DNA of 64,000 nt from NCBI RefSeq assembly GCF_958979055.1, contig NC_084899.1, positions 5,429,001 through 5,493,000 of the forward strand, in the 5' to 3' direction. The notes beneath the pieces are model-generated. The model was not told the origin of the DNA. It made no database searches and worked only from the letters and a program-made list of their open reading frames with translations. The stretch is from Alnus glutinosa. Taxonomy: Eukaryota > Streptophyta > Magnoliopsida > Fagales > Betulaceae. A program made the position numbers and the translations under genes. Shown piece after piece: positions 46,500 to 59,300 of the stretch; the stretch's first letter is position 1; every line of letters begins with the position of its first letter.

Positions 46500-48831
46500 T
46501 TAAGAAGTGAATGATAGAAAGCTAAAATCTTACCTGACTCGAGCCTATAACTTTCAGGATCATCAACCATCTCTGTGTCATAACCATTGATGGGTTTTGA
46601 TCTTAACCAATTTTGTGTACACACCGATGCTTCAACCGTTGTTGGGCCTAGTGAACTTCGAAAAGGATCCAACACACGCCCTCCAGTGCTAAATGTCGAC
46701 TCTGAAGCAACTGTGGTAATGGGAATGGCCAACACAATGCATGCTATTTGGGCAAGTACTAGGAATTTGGTTGAGTTCACTTTTCACCAATTTAAAATAT
46801 CGAAGTTCTCATTCGGTTTTTCAATCTCCTCCATCAAATACCGATCTAACTCCAAAATGTGTTGAACATCACTTTTAAAAGCCATGTGCTTTGAGTACAT
46901 ATTCATCAATTTATATGTACATTTTCCAATTTCTCCTACCATTGAAGAATCTTGAGAAAATGCACCACTATGTTCACCTTGAAATGAACTCTCTCCAGTG
47001 TTGAAGTGATCATATAATTTTTGAAGGTAGTTCTTTAATTTTATTATCATATCACTGCATTGCTCAACACTAAGAACATCATTGAACCAACATTCCAATG
47101 ACCCCAACTTTGTTCGTGGATCAAGTATAATAGCAACAAACAATAACATATTAACCTTATCAAGATCCCCCCAATATTTTTTATACTTCGACATCATTTT
47201 CTCCGCCATATAACTCAATATATAATCACAATTGTCACAATATTCTTGTAAATGCAGTTGAATGGCAGAAACTTCTTCAATATACATATTACATGTCACA
47301 TACAAAGACCCCGAAAGTTGCATCGTGGTTCATAAAAAATTTCGAGAAACTTGAGAAAAATCTTAATACGAGCCAAATCATCATAATTAGGAGGTCCTAA
47401 ACCTTTTTTACCATCCCACAACGCAAGACCATAAAATCCATCCAGCTCTTCCATGAGTTTAAAAGCACATTGACTTTTTTGCACCTTCTAACATCTTAAA
47501 TGTAGAGTTCTATCTAGTTGGAACATCCAAATACAACAACCCATTAAAATTAATGTTTTCTCTTTCTAGACAAGTCTTAAAACTCTCAAATCTTGCAGGA
47601 GAAGACTTCACATATTTAACCGCACTTCTAACATTCATAATAGATTCATAAACCTCTTTCAACCCTTCAGTCACAATAAGATTTAAGATGTGTGCACAAC
47701 ACCTCACATGCATAAACTGATTCTCTAATATGGCGCCAGGCTTATGAACACTTATCTTCCTCAAGTACTCCAAAGTGGCATCATTGGAAGAAGCATTATC
47801 AACTGTGATAGTGAAAATGCTACAAATGCCTCACTCATGCATACATGATTCAATCTTTCTCCCAACGGTCTCACCCTTGTGATTAGGAATTAAACAAAAA
47901 TTTAAATTTTTTTTGTATAAGATCCATTTACTATCAATAAAATGAGCAGTGATACAAATGTAAGTAAGGTTCTGTATTGAAGTCCAACAATCAGTGGTAA
48001 GACAATCCCAAACATCGGATGTCAAGAACATTCCCCTCAACTTTTCTTTCTCAGACATAAAGAGCTTAAAACAATCCATAATCACAGTAAAATGGGAAGG
48101 AATTGAAAACTTAGGTTTAACTGTTTTCATGAAAGTTTGAAACCCTTCACCTTCCACAAACCTAAATGGCAACTCATCTACTATGATCATCTTAGAAATT
48201 GCTACGCTTATTTTTGAAGCATTAAATTTAGCAATCACAATGTTACCACTAGATCCTTCACCTACTGCCGCTTGTCCTTCCCTCTTAGCCTCAAAGCTCA
48301 ACTTAGACTATGTCTTATCAAACTTACTATGATATTTTTTACAGCTTTTCCTGATAGAGTAATGCTACATATCATCTCATTGTCCTTCTTTTATCCTCCC
48401 AAAATTGATATGACTCTTAAAATCACCGTTGGATCAAAATCCAATAATGATCTATCATAAATTCAATGGTGATTTTAAGAGCCACATCAATTTTAGGAGG
48501 ACAATGTGATGATATGTAGCATTATTCTTTCCTGATATGCTGTAGCATAGATGAAGTACCATGGCTTCTAGGGTGACAATTAAACTCCCTCTTATAATAA
48601 TTGCACTATGATTTATGATCATCGGGGTCACTCGACACTAACTTGGTAAAATGTTCCCAAACCGTTGATGTTTGCTCATTTTTTTTTAGGTTTTGGTAGG
48701 AGAGTTGAATTAGGATTTTGAGGATCGATAGTTGAAGAACTAGAACCAATATTAGTATCCAAAAGACTAGGTCTAGATGAAGCAGAACTAGAACCAATAG
48801 GTCCAATAGTAACACTAGTTAAATCGTCCAT
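46500..48831 (-). pseudogene. hAT (RICESLEEPER-like, BED zinc finger) transposase, broken
   Basis: In order from 48831 downwards: a Ser-rich N-terminus from MDDLTSVTIGPIGSSSASSR; a BED finger remnant around 48700-48540 (STVWEHFTKLVSSDPDDHKS, then an in-frame stop, then CNYYKREFNCHPRSHGTSSM, where the second finger Cys has become Tyr); the RNase-H-like part with DVWDCLTTDCWTSIQNLTYI and VRCCAHILNLIVTEGL; FVAIILDPRTKLG; and the C-terminal dimerisation segment with TTVASESTFSTGGRVLDPFR. A frameshift after the N-terminus, several stops (for example at about 47830 and 47510) and a 171-bp MITE inserted just after the finger show it is dead. A normal protein of this family is 650-750 residues. Confidence 0.92.
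48357..48527. mobile_element. MITE, 171 bp, nested in the hAT transposase, 10-bp TSD
   Basis: TTTCCTGATA stands on both sides (48347-48356 and 48528-48537). The ends gagtaatgctacatatcatc and gatgatatgtagcattattc are inverted repeats. Inside, taaaatcaccgttgga and its partner are also mirrored. It interrupts the transposase frame. Confidence 0.92.
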
Positions 48832-49465
48832 GACTTGATTATACAATTTAAGCGGGAAAAAAAATAAAAATCAATAGCAGATAGAGGCATAGAGCATACA
48901 TTGATAAACATAAAATTAAAGAGCAACTAGGGCATACATTGATAAAATATTTGATATATTCACAAATTGAGGAAAGAAAATGGACGCCTAATTCAGATAT
49001 TGTTATCCCAAACAAACTCTCAAATAGGGTGCATGATTTCATATCGTCATCTGGATTTTTTTTCTTTAATAGGTAATTACCAATAAAGTGATAGTCAATA
49101 CATTCTAGAAGCATAAAACTAAAAATGCACATACATTTACGATTATACAAAACCAGTACAGTAAACGGTTTTATTTTGAAAAGTTTGTAATAAAAAATAG
49201 CAAAATAATAATTCTCATCACGTTGCTACTTTGCCTAATAATCGAATTTTCTAGTGGTTAAAATGGATTACCAAAATGCTGTGTCAAATATAGGTGCTTT
49301 AAAAAAGTAAATAGGTAAAATAGAAAATTAAAAAATATATATATTTTTTTAGCTATACGTGTACTGGGCCGAATCACCCCCAAACCGTTGGACCCCCTAA
49401 ATCCTAATGACTCCCACCCACATGCTTCATCCGGCCACTTTTTACCTAAATGTGACGTCTATCTG

Positions 49466-49619
49466 GTGGCGGACCAGGCTTGTAAAAATGGAAGGGTCAA
49501 ATTGAAAAAAAAAAAAATTGAGAGGGTAAAATTTTTTTTAAAAAAAAATTTTTAAGAGGAAATTTTGGGGCTGAGGGGGGCCGGGGGGGCGGGGCGGCCT
49601 CTATGTAGGACCGCCCCTG
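49466..49619. mobile_element. hAT-type MITE, 154 bp, nested in the larger hAT element, 8-bp TSD
   Basis: CGTCTATC stands on both sides (49458-49465 and 49620-49627). The ends tggtggcggaccagg and taggaccgcccctg are imperfect inverted repeats and resemble the ends of the ZMYM1-like hAT remnant at 12804. The interior is homopolymer-rich. Confidence 0.87.
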
Positions 49620-50610
49620 CGTCTATCATTGCTAGTGCATTACAAATAAGAAAGTCTTTTTCTTTTGCCTTCCAAGCAAATCATAAAGAAGATGGACAAT
49701 TAACATGGTGTCAATGCAATAGAAGAAAATTCGCGAGAAAAATATACATGCTTTTAGGACAACTTGCATAAAGACATAGAAGACCCAGATAAAAGAAAGC
49801 AATTTTACATCCAAAAAGATGCAAAGCAAGACTTTCAAACAGATGAAATTGACAAATATAAGGAGAAACACGAACTTTCCATCAAATACAACAGAATGAC
49901 AAATGCTTGCAGTATTGCTGTAGTGTTAATCAATATTGAAAAGTCTAAGAAAGAACAATCCATCACTTTCACGCAAAATAGTAACTTGAAATAGAATATA
50001 ACTAGATACCAAAAACTGAATTTTCCCACAAATGGACTTGAAATAATGAAATCCACATCAAAATCGAAAAGAAAACTCACAGATTTGAAGATTATGAGTC
50101 GGTAATGGACTACAAAGCACCTTCTCTCTCTGAGTCTCTCGTGAATCAAAAAGAACAGGGCTGCAGGGGCCTGCGAGTGCATCCGTGCGTGCGGGTGCGG
50201 CGTTATGCTTCAAAGAGCCGGTGACGGTGAGGGCCGTGAAGCAATTGGCGAGCGAGGTGCGTGCCGTGCAGCTCTTTACTGAGGCCTGAGGGAGTAAGGG
50301 TTTAGAAAGACAAAAGTTAAGTTAGAAATTAGAATAACTGAATAAGAAAGTTAGAAGTTTTTAGTTTTTAGGGTTTTTATTTTCATTTTCATTTTTTTTA
50401 AATTTGCGGGGTGGGGCAGGACCCGAGAATTTTCAAGCCCTCCCCCCCCGCCCTCCGCCCCCACAACCCACACCGCACCATGCGGGGGGCCCAAATAGGG
50501 GCCCGTGGTCCCCACTATGGGTGCGGTTTTTAGGCTATTAGGGGCGGGGCTGGGCCAGTATTGCGGGGCGGGGTGGGTTTCATGGGGATTTGCTCACTCC
50601 TACTTTAGTC

Positions 50611-52799
50611 ACATACTAACAAGTTATAAAAGAGTTGTATGACTAATTTTATATTATACTACACTACTATCTTATTATATTGACATGATATTATCAATTA
50701 ATTATTAATTTTTTTTAAAAAAAAATTAACTGATTTAAGAGTAAATTGACCGTGTAATACCAACCTAGTAATATAGTGGCCTTGTTTGGCAAGTGAGACA
50801 ACAGAACAGAATAGTGGAAAAATAATTTTTGAGTTAGTAAAAATTGATAGATGTGATATAAAGTAAAAAAGAATTTGTGTAAAAAAGTGAAAAAAATTTT
50901 ATATTGTAGTAATTTTATTTATTTAAACAGTAAAAAAAAGAAATTTAAAATGGGTAGTAGCGTTTAAAAATGACTAATTTACATGAAGATAAGGTGGGGC
51001 CTTGAATCCTTTGATTTTCCCTTTCTCCAGCCGTATTTCGAACAAAGTTCTCTTGGTAATCAATCTTTCTTCGGAGTTGTAGCGAATAAAAATGTGAAAG
51101 CCGAAAGGTAAACAGTCGGCGGGAAATTACCAACATATCGCGATACGCTAGCAGCCTCAGTAGCCACTAGTTAGTAGTCATTACACCCCTAGGCCGACCT
51201 GCCCGGGAAATTACTCTATTTCTGCGTCTAAGGGTCCCACCTTCTTATATTCTCGCGAGAAAAGTGTGAGCCGACCTCCTAGAAGAGGAGAAAAAGGAAA
51301 ACGTGGGAGAAAGGAGGAGTAAAGACAAAAACGCCACGTCGGATGATGAGGAAAGAGGGTTGTAGATTGCTCATCCCCACACGGCTTCTCTTCGCTCTTC
51401 GCTTTCAGTTCTCTCTCTATCAATGTTTCAAAGTGGCCCCACAGGCTTTTTTGACCAAGATAGATAGTGACTTAAATGACCTTTTGAGTTATTTATTTAT
51501 TTATTTTTTTTTGAAGTTTTGATAGAGTAACAAAGAGACTAATGGTCCGTTTGGGTGTTGAATTTTTAGAATTAGAATTGAATTGTTATTCTGTTCGTGG
51601 ATTTCTAAGCAAAGAAATGTGTTTGGATAATGAATAGAATTTAGATTCTTTTTTGAATTTGTGTTTGGGTGTTAGATTTTTGAAATTGGAAATTATTTTT
51701 TTTTTAATGGGAAGAAATGATTGGAAATGATTGGAGGTTTGAAAAGTTGTGTATAATGATTAGTATTGTGAAAAGTAATGTGGTATAATGATTTGAATAA
51801 TAATAAATTATTATTAAAAAATTATTGTTTGATTTAAATATTGATTATTTAATTATTTAAAATGTAGGACCCACACGTTTTTGGTTCTTTTGGAGAACCT
51901 TTTTCTCACGCGTGGGTCCCGGATAGTTATCAGCCGTTTTTGTCCTTGAATAATTGAATTGAGAGTGAATTCTTGGCGTGAAACGGGCTAGGATTTGGGT
52001 TGAAACCGGGTGGGTGGGTTTTTTCCAAAACCCGACTAGAATAGGATTCCGTTTCTGCTCCCAAACACATCATAATCTGGATAAGGAAAGTTCAAATTGT
52101 TCTTTCTTGTTTTCCCAATATATTGAGTGTAAGTTTTGATGATTGGGTCTGGATTTCATATATATCCGAACACTAAAATACATATTAAACTGAATTTAGG
52201 TAATTGCATATTAATCTAAATAAGTTTTAACTTGAACAAAAAAGAATTAGATAAAACCAGTTTAAACATAATTTAACTGAATTTCAGAATTAATTTCGAT
52301 TCATGGTCTATCAAATGCCTCCTTATTTAAAATTAATTTAGAATTTAATTTGGCCATTTTTGTTTCCTTAAGATTTAAGGTTTTTTTTTTTTTTTTTTAA
52401 AAAAATAATGGTAACTAAAAAGAGAAAAAAGATTAAAACCCCACTTTATAAATTTTTAAAATTTAGGGGAGCTATTAAAAATTGCGTGATTTAGAGGGGG
52501 TAAGTAAAGTAAAGTTTCCCTTCTTATTTTCATTAGTCATTTAATATTTTAATGTGTTTTTGCACCAAAATTATAGTTCAAATTTCAAATAATCAAAGCA
52601 TATGTATTTTTGTCTAGTTATTGGTATAATTTAATAAAGGATGCATTTGGTTCCTCAAAATTGGAGCTATATTTAGAAAAAGGCCACAAATGTCAAATAA
52701 TAGTAATTCAGGGGCAATAGTGTCAATTAAAACAGAGGCTAAATCTCCACGAGCTGACATCGATCTTAAAGATGGGACCCTCATGCGTGCCTGAAGACC
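50611..52799. other. Intergenic, no gene seen
   Basis: Includes a family 3 MITE-like stretch from about 50773, a region at 51545-52090 beginning aatggtccgtttgggtgttg that looks like another short element, and a T/A-rich piece at 52380-52520 resembling half of the 40198 element. Confidence 0.5.
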
Positions 52800-52807
52800 T
52801 TGAAGCC

Positions 52808-52813
52808 TATATA
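52808..52813 (+). promoter_or_regulatory. TATA box of the RTFL/DVL gene
   Basis: TATATA in the context gcctatatagga, 87 bases before the ATG, with a pyrimidine-rich leader following. Confidence 0.6.
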
Positions 52814-52899
52814 GGATATAGCCCACCCCACCACTTAACTGCTTATCCTTCAGAGATAACTCTTTTCTTCCTTTTTGTCCAACAAGATTTCCCATCGCC

Positions 52900-53076
52900 A
52901 TGTCTACTCTTCATCGCCACCCTCTGAAATCCCAACCCATCAGGAGAAATCGAGGGAAATCTGGGCTACGAAAACGTTGTTTGCTAATGGCGAAGCAGCA
53001 GAAGACACGCTTCTACATCCTCCGACGTTGCGTCTCTATGCTCTTGTGCTGGCACGACCATGCCATCACAGATTAA
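52900..53076 (+). CDS. ROTUNDIFOLIA-like / DEVIL small peptide
   Basis: A single-exon frame of 58 codons plus TAA. The C-terminal half, KSGLRKRCLLMAKQQKTRFY followed by ILRRCVSMLLCWHD, carries the RTF domain that defines the plant RTFL/DVL peptides (pattern: basic, A/R-x-F-Y-I-x-R-R-C-V-x-M-L-x-C-W). The N-terminal half is short, basic and variable, as usual. Members are small plasma-membrane-associated peptides that limit cell proliferation along organ axes, known from overexpression in Arabidopsis; the receptor is unknown. The ATG at 52900 follows a TATA box and a short leader. The frame lacks introns, which is normal for the family. Which member this is cannot be told from the sequence alone. 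Confidence 0.9.
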   Translation: MSTLHRHPLKSQPIRRNRGKSGLRKRCLLMAKQQKTRFYILRRCVSMLLCWHDHAITD

Positions 53077-53856
53077 TGGGCTCAAAGTAATTATTGCTGT
53101 TTCATGCTGTCGCGCTATCACGCGCAGCAATCTAATTGACTTGTCCAAGCGGCCGGCAGAAATAAAATCAATCCCGACATGTTTCTGCTATTTTCGAGCC
53201 TCGGCCTCAAGAAGAAGAAGAAGAAGAGCTAGCGCTGGTCAATCTGACCAACCACTGCAAGGCACGTCAGGGAGCAGAGGGACTGCTTTTCCTAGAAAGG
53301 AAACGATATACCTGGTTTTTGTTATGTATTTACAGCAATTGTTATTTTCCTCAAAGAGTCATTTTCTCTTTCAAAGTTTTGGTGCGTTGATCTTCTATGT
53401 ATGATATGATTAGAGGGGATGCAATTAAACACTAAGAAAAAGAACACAAACGAGGTTTTAGTACCCATCTGTGTTGGTTGAATTTTTGGCTGGTAATTGG
53501 GGAGAACCCAAAACAATACAACTAAAAAAACTTTCACCGGAATATCGAAAGTCATCAAATAGAATGGGATCGATCGTTCACCACCAATTCATTTTGCACC
53601 AATTTCCTCTCATTCACGGTTTAGATTCATCCCCCCAATTCATTTTCCCACCAAAATTGCCGCCCTTTATGCTCTTTCTCACCTGGGTATTGAACCGAGT
53701 GCGTCATCAACTACTCCACGCTGTATTCTCTTTAGGCCCGAGTTTTTCTCTATCTGTTACGGAATTATTAAGTTATGGATATGAATATAAAGATTATGCT
53801 AAGTTAAATGTTCGTAAACTGCATTTTCTGCAAGTTGGGTTACTTGTTTAGTTTAG

Positions 53857-54063
53857 TTGGCTGGAAAAGGGTCGGCCTTCAGAGAGGGTTGGCAGTTCCA
53901 TTCGTGTGTTTCGCGATCTGGGTTTTATTCGAGCCTGTTTGTTCAGGCGGCGCTAGTGAACTTCCATGTGAAACACGACGAGGTTGGGCTTGCGAAGATG
54001 GTGTTCGATGCAATTCCTGAAAGGAATTTGGTGGTGGAATGCAAAAGTTGGTTTGGTCAATGA
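53857..54063 (+). pseudogene. Fragment of a pentatricopeptide-repeat protein gene
   Basis: One frame reads REGWQFHSCVSRSGFYSSLF, then VQAALVNFHVKHDEVGLAKM, VFDAIPERNL and a stop about ten codons later. This is the PPR-PLS rhythm (HG..SGF..D.FV..ALV..Y.KCG....A..VFD.MPERN) over about two repeats. No start or further repeats occur before or after it, and frame-neutral noise surrounds it. Best taken as a small relic of an intronless PPR gene. Confidence 0.7.
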
Positions 54064-54813
54064 CAGTGGTTGAGACCGGGGGAGGGTACATTAAGTGCAC
54101 AACTCAAGACACAAGACACAAGACACAAGACACAGTCGCACATGACTCCCAGACATTTTTTGTTTGTGTCACATTTATACCCCTGTTGAATTGAAACGCA
54201 CTGCTTACATAATGACTTGGGAAAAGTGGGCCAAATAGAGCCACTACTTTTGTTCTAGTTTCAACAACAAAACGTTCATTTGAATTTTAACCATCCATGC
54301 ATGTTATAAATGATGAATGTAATGTCGTTGAGTTTCGGAAATAAGATCAAATTCTCTTGGGGACCACCCTTATCTTCTCTTGGAGTGAGTAGCCGGCCAT
54401 CCATTGTTTTTTTTTGAGTGGTCACATTGTGGCCCACTATTTTCTTCTCTCGGGACTGGTCATGCCCTCACGGCTCACCCTTTGTTTTTATTGAGGTGAT
54501 TCGAGTGTCTACGTTGTCATTTACTATTTCTCTTGAGGGTGGTCACAACCACTCTTTCTTTTCTCTTTAGGTGGTCCCGTAACTATCCTAGTATTTTATT
54601 GGAGGTAACCGTGCAACCATCCTAAAATAAGACAGAGGGTGGTTGCACAGACCCCCACTATTTTCTCTTGCAGGTAAAATAGTACTTTGTAGGAGCATGT
54701 TGCTGTGAGTTATAGTGCAAATAGGGTGCTAGTTTGGGTTAATTAGTCAAAAAAATAAATAAATTACATGGACTTTATAAGCCCAAATCCAAGCTACCCC
54801 ATCCTCCAAAAAC

Positions 54814-54868
<55 letters not shown>

Positions 54869-55741
54869 CAGCCGTACTTTAATTAGTAATTTTATTAAGA
54901 TTTTAAACATGCTACATCTTTTTTTTTTTTTTTCCTAAACCCTCATAGCATGACAAATAACCTCCTTTGAGAGGCCTTAGGTGGTGGCCTAATAGGCCCA
55001 GCCATAGAGCCGCCCTCGCTCACATCTCTTACCTAATTATAGTGGGCAGATATAATTAGCCGAAATTTCAATTATAGGAGATTATTATTCAGGAAATTCA
55101 TTTTCCATCTTGGCATAAAGTCACCATGAAGACACGTTAGTCAACATTCTAGAACATCGGCCTATATATGTTTAGGTCAAAAATTAGCTACAAACTGATT
55201 TGTAGTAAATTCTTACAAATCAATTTAATAAAATGACACGAGTCTTATAATATGTGAGAAATATATATTTTTTTAATAGCATGTGCTTATTACATGTTTT
55301 TTTAATAGCATTAATAAAAAAAAAATGTGTTTCTCATTTTATTAAACTAGTTTGTAGAAATTGACTACAAATTAGTTTGTAGCTAATTTCTGTCTATATG
55401 CAATCTTATAAAATATCTTTTATAGCATTTGTCCACTAATCTATTATTTATGTGAAATTTGCTGAGGTTAGGATCATTCTATCATTCAAAAAGAAAAGAT
55501 TAATTTATAACTAAACAAGATAATAGAAACATCCTCCTTATATAAATTCGTTCATTTGATAAATATTTTGTAACAAAATTTATTAACTCAGTTAACAAAA
55601 TTAAAAAGTTAACATGGGAAATGGGGGCAATTATTTGAAAATTGTGCCAATTTGAGGAAGTAATTTAGTAACTTTTTAAACTTTTGTAATACGATAAGAA
55701 GGTAAAACCTTAGCGGTCGTTAAAACATTATTCACTAATTA
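54064..55741. other. Intergenic, no gene seen
   Basis: A short tandem repeat of acaagacaca occurs at about 54106-54134, a (TA)n tract at 54817-54864, and ggtggtc/gaccacc-rich sequence at 54360-54660 that resembles worn element interiors elsewhere in the window. Confidence 0.5.
54817..54864. repeat. (TA)n microsatellite
   Basis: Uninterrupted TA dinucleotides, 48 bases. Confidence 0.95.
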
Positions 55742-56009
55742 TTCATTTGGCATTGCAATTTCGTAAATAAAAAGTGCGATTTTAAATTTAAATCGTAAAA
55801 AATAAATCGTTTGAAACTACGTTTTTAAAAAATTACCATTTCAAAACGCAAAAAAAAATGCTTTTTCAAATCGTAAGTAATGTGTACTTTTTTGAAAACG
55901 TACAATTTTAAAGACTAGACTGCAAGTTTAAAGGCCGAATGCTTAACTGGATTTTTAAAATTTATGTATTCAAATCGTTAATTTTTAAATTGCCAACCCA
56001 AACGGGCCA
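55742..56009. mobile_element. MITE family 1, copy 4
   Basis: A degenerate copy, about 268 bp, with TTA on both sides (55739-55741 and 56010-56012). The right end ccaacccaaacgggcca is well kept and the left end is worn. It lies about 310 bases upstream of the methyltransferase ATG. Confidence 0.75.
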
Positions 56010-56189
56010 TTAAACATCATCTACCCAATCCGGACATCCCATTTAACAAAATTGGGCCCTCTTAATCCAACACGAGATGGTATTGAAGTGAATAGGAAAC
56101 CCCAATCCATCCGGGTTCCGCCCAAGTTCGCTACAGTCAAACGACGTCGCACCCTACAAACTAGAAAAACCTCCTGGATTTGATTCTTT

Positions 56190-56198
56190 AAACCCTAG
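56190..56198 (+). promoter_or_regulatory. Telo-box-like motif before TRM5
   Basis: AAACCCTAG stands 123 bases before the ATG. AAACCCTA boxes are common just upstream of plant genes for translation and growth. The role here is inferred from position. Confidence 0.45.
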
Positions 56199-56320
56199 CG
56201 ACCTCTTTGGCTTCAATGGTTGCTGATCTCCGGCTTATCAACGTCTACATTACGATAAACTCTACACGTAATTCTGCGTTCACTCAAGATTGATTTAAAC
56301 AAAACTCTGTGACAGTACAA

Positions 56321-59300
56321 ATGTTGGACGAAAGCAAGTTCGATGTGCATCTGAAGCTGCGGGCACTTCGAATCCCTCGCGAGCTCTGCAAGGTCGCCAC
56401 TCGAATTCTAAATGGGTGGGTGATAGTTCATTTTCTTTCTCTTAATTTCCATTTCCATTTTCTTTTCTTTAAAGATATTTTTGGCATGGCTTTTTTTTTC
56501 TTCAGGTATTTGCTCGACAAGCCCCGCATTAAGCCTATTACGGAAGATCCAACATGTGAGAAAAACCGGTACATGATATTATCTGAAAGGGTTCAGAATC
56601 CTGGTATGAATAAGAAACTGAGAAATTTATGTACGTGAATTGTTGTGAATGAGGTTTTGCAAAAAGATGGATATAAATGAAAGAATTTTAACAATTGTAC
56701 TGCATCTACTGAAAATTCCATATGATTATACTGTTTTGTTTTTTAGTTACGAAGTTTAGGATGTTGAAATTTTAATGCTGCCTAGTTTTGATATAGATAG
56801 GGAGTGCGTTTAGCCCCGTGATTTTGCAGTCCAAACGCCTGTTTTTAAACAAAATTGAGGAAAGTGTTCCGTTTCAGGTTGCGTTTAAAAATGTGAAGAA
56901 AAAACCTTTTTTTTTTTGGCACAAGAGGCAGTTGGTGAATTTAAAAAAATTCACGATTTTAATGATTGAATCGCGATTTTATGAAATGCTTAAACGCTTT
57001 TTTTCAAATTTATGTTTTCATTTTCTGTGTTTTGAAATCGCTATTTTTTTTAAGCTACATGTTTTGAAACCGTTAAATCCAACGGACACGTAGTTATCGT
57101 GGTCCTTAGTGGGTTTTATTGGTTGCTTTGGCGGTGGTCTTGTATATTATATGGTAGACCCTTTATGGTGCAAAGTTTAGTTGAGCCACAAGATACAAAG
57201 ATGGCATATGTTTTTGCTTAAGCTGAGGAGCCAAGGCTGACTGGTTGGCCATTATGATTTAATCGCCTTTTCATTTTAGTTCTTCAAGCGGGTCTTTCTG
57301 ATTATTACTTGGGAATTGTTTTTTTGGAAGAAGTCTTTATTTTGATAATGTTTTCCTTGACTTCATGAAAATGAGCCTGAACTTTACGTCATTTATCTGT
57401 GGTCAGTATAGCATTTAATTGTTTGTGTTAGTTGGCTGTGTATTGTTTCTCTGGATGTGATTATCTCTTGCTAATAGATAACTTCTTACTGTGGGTGCAG
57501 ATTTATCTGATATTCCAGGCCAAAAACTTGATGAGCTGAAAGGTTTATGCGAGATTGAAGTAGTTCCCTATTCGTTGACACTTGGATATTCATATTGGGG
57601 TTCAGGTCGGTATGATCCTCTGCAAATTATGCGGCAATAATGTTTGTTTCGCTTTTTATTTATTTATTATTTATTATATATATATATATATATCTTTTTC
57701 AATAAATTTTGTTCCTTGAACCTTGAGGATTGGCTGTTGACTCTAAGTTAACTTAACTATGCTTTATTGTACATGCTACTGCCAGTCTCTTTTCCAATTT
57801 GCATATACAACTGTCATAAGGATTATATCTTTTTAATTTTTTTTAATAAATTAAGTATTCTCTGAGTATTGAATATTTGCAACGTGAATTCTAAGGATAT
57901 TGCATATTCTCTGTACAATTGTTGTTACATTGCCTTTCATGAACTGTCCATGGGTCTTCTTCTTCATGTGTGTGCAAAATCAAATATATGTTCTGATTGA
58001 TGTATTGAATCTGATCATTTCTCACAGATGAATATATAAGTACACCGGTATCTCCAGATTTCGGGCAATGGCTATGTTTGATGCCCTACATCTTTATTTG
58101 TTTTTTATTATTATTATTATTAATAGTCAGACACCCCGTATCTGTGTAGGTTCAAGCGCCAAGGACTATATATTAAACTACTTGGATGTTTTCATAATTA
58201 TGATGTTTTATTTGCATTCCAATTTTTATAGTATGTTGACTAATGAACAACTTTCTGCCTGGCTTTGTAATTGTAGATCATATATTGAAGCAGATTCTGC
58301 CTCCTGAAGTGGAGGTGCCTTCGTCTTTTGAAACAATAGTTAAGTATTCAGTTCATGTTTTATATATTGTTTGTTTTATTCCTTGTTTGCTAATCATTAT
58401 ATGCTCTCATTGCTATGTGGCTTACCAGTTACCTTACTGCACACAGCTTCGTTTGTCTTACTGATTGTCTCCATTTACAACACCAAAAACCTACTTTTCT
58501 GATCACTGAGATGAATTAACATTTCTCCATGCTTGAACAGGTCACATTGCTCATCTGAATATACATGATGAATTACTTCCCCACAAGGATGTTATTGCAA
58601 AGGTTATCTATGATGTATGTTTTCACTGGCCTTTAAATAGACCTTGCTTTTGTTCTGAATATATATGCATGGAAGGCTATATCTAACACATTCAATGAAT
58701 GTGACATGTTCTTTATTTCAAAGGTTACTTTGTCCCTTCCAATTGCTTCGTGCCAATCCATCTTGCATTTCTAAATTATCCTTTGTTAAATGTTGTTGTC
58801 TCTTTGGCTCCATTTTTGTTGTTGTAAAATGTTTTCTAACGTAAAATGTTGTCAGCTGAAGATTTTCTGAAAAAATCTTTTTATTTTCTGGTATTTGGCT
58901 ATCGCACTGAAAATATTTGGTTTGCATTGAAAATATTTCATGAAAACATTTTCTGCTGTCAGGGTTGCTCCAGCGGGGTTTGGTGGGGTGGGAGAGGGGG
59001 TAGTGTCTGGGGTGTGCCGTGGTGTGGGTGTTTTGCTGGGAGGGGGGTTTGAAGAAAGGAACTGTGGAGGGAGAATGTTTTACGCCTTAAAAAATGTGAA
59101 CCATTTTACGAAAAACAAGTGGGCGTTTTACGGTTGACCAAGTTTTCCAAGTGCAACCAAATACCAAAAAATGCTGAAATGTTTTACAGAATACGTTATA
59201 TATTGAAACAAATGGAGCCTTATTGGAAACCATTTTTCTATATTTCATCATAGTTGTGAAATGAACATCAGTAATTTTATTTCCACTATATTTCAGCAAT

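Larger units (their letters stand above)
45116..50602 (-). mobile_element. hAT transposon, 5,487 bp, exact 8-bp TSD, decayed
   Basis: Flanked by CTTTAGTC on both sides (45108-45115 and 50603-50610). The ends are tagggctaagcatggg and, on the other strand, taggagtgagcaaatcccc, a typical plant hAT terminal repeat with the TAGG..GAGCA pattern. The subterminal regions at both ends are strikingly GC-rich (ggcggggtggg and similar). The transposase lies on the - strand, and two smaller elements have inserted into this one. The 8-bp duplication and the transposase type agree on the hAT superfamily. Confidence 0.93.

Noticed and set aside
53471..53851. 126-codon frame downstream of the RTFL gene
   Set aside because: No similarity I recognise, no start context and low-complexity composition; more likely 3' flank or relic sequence.
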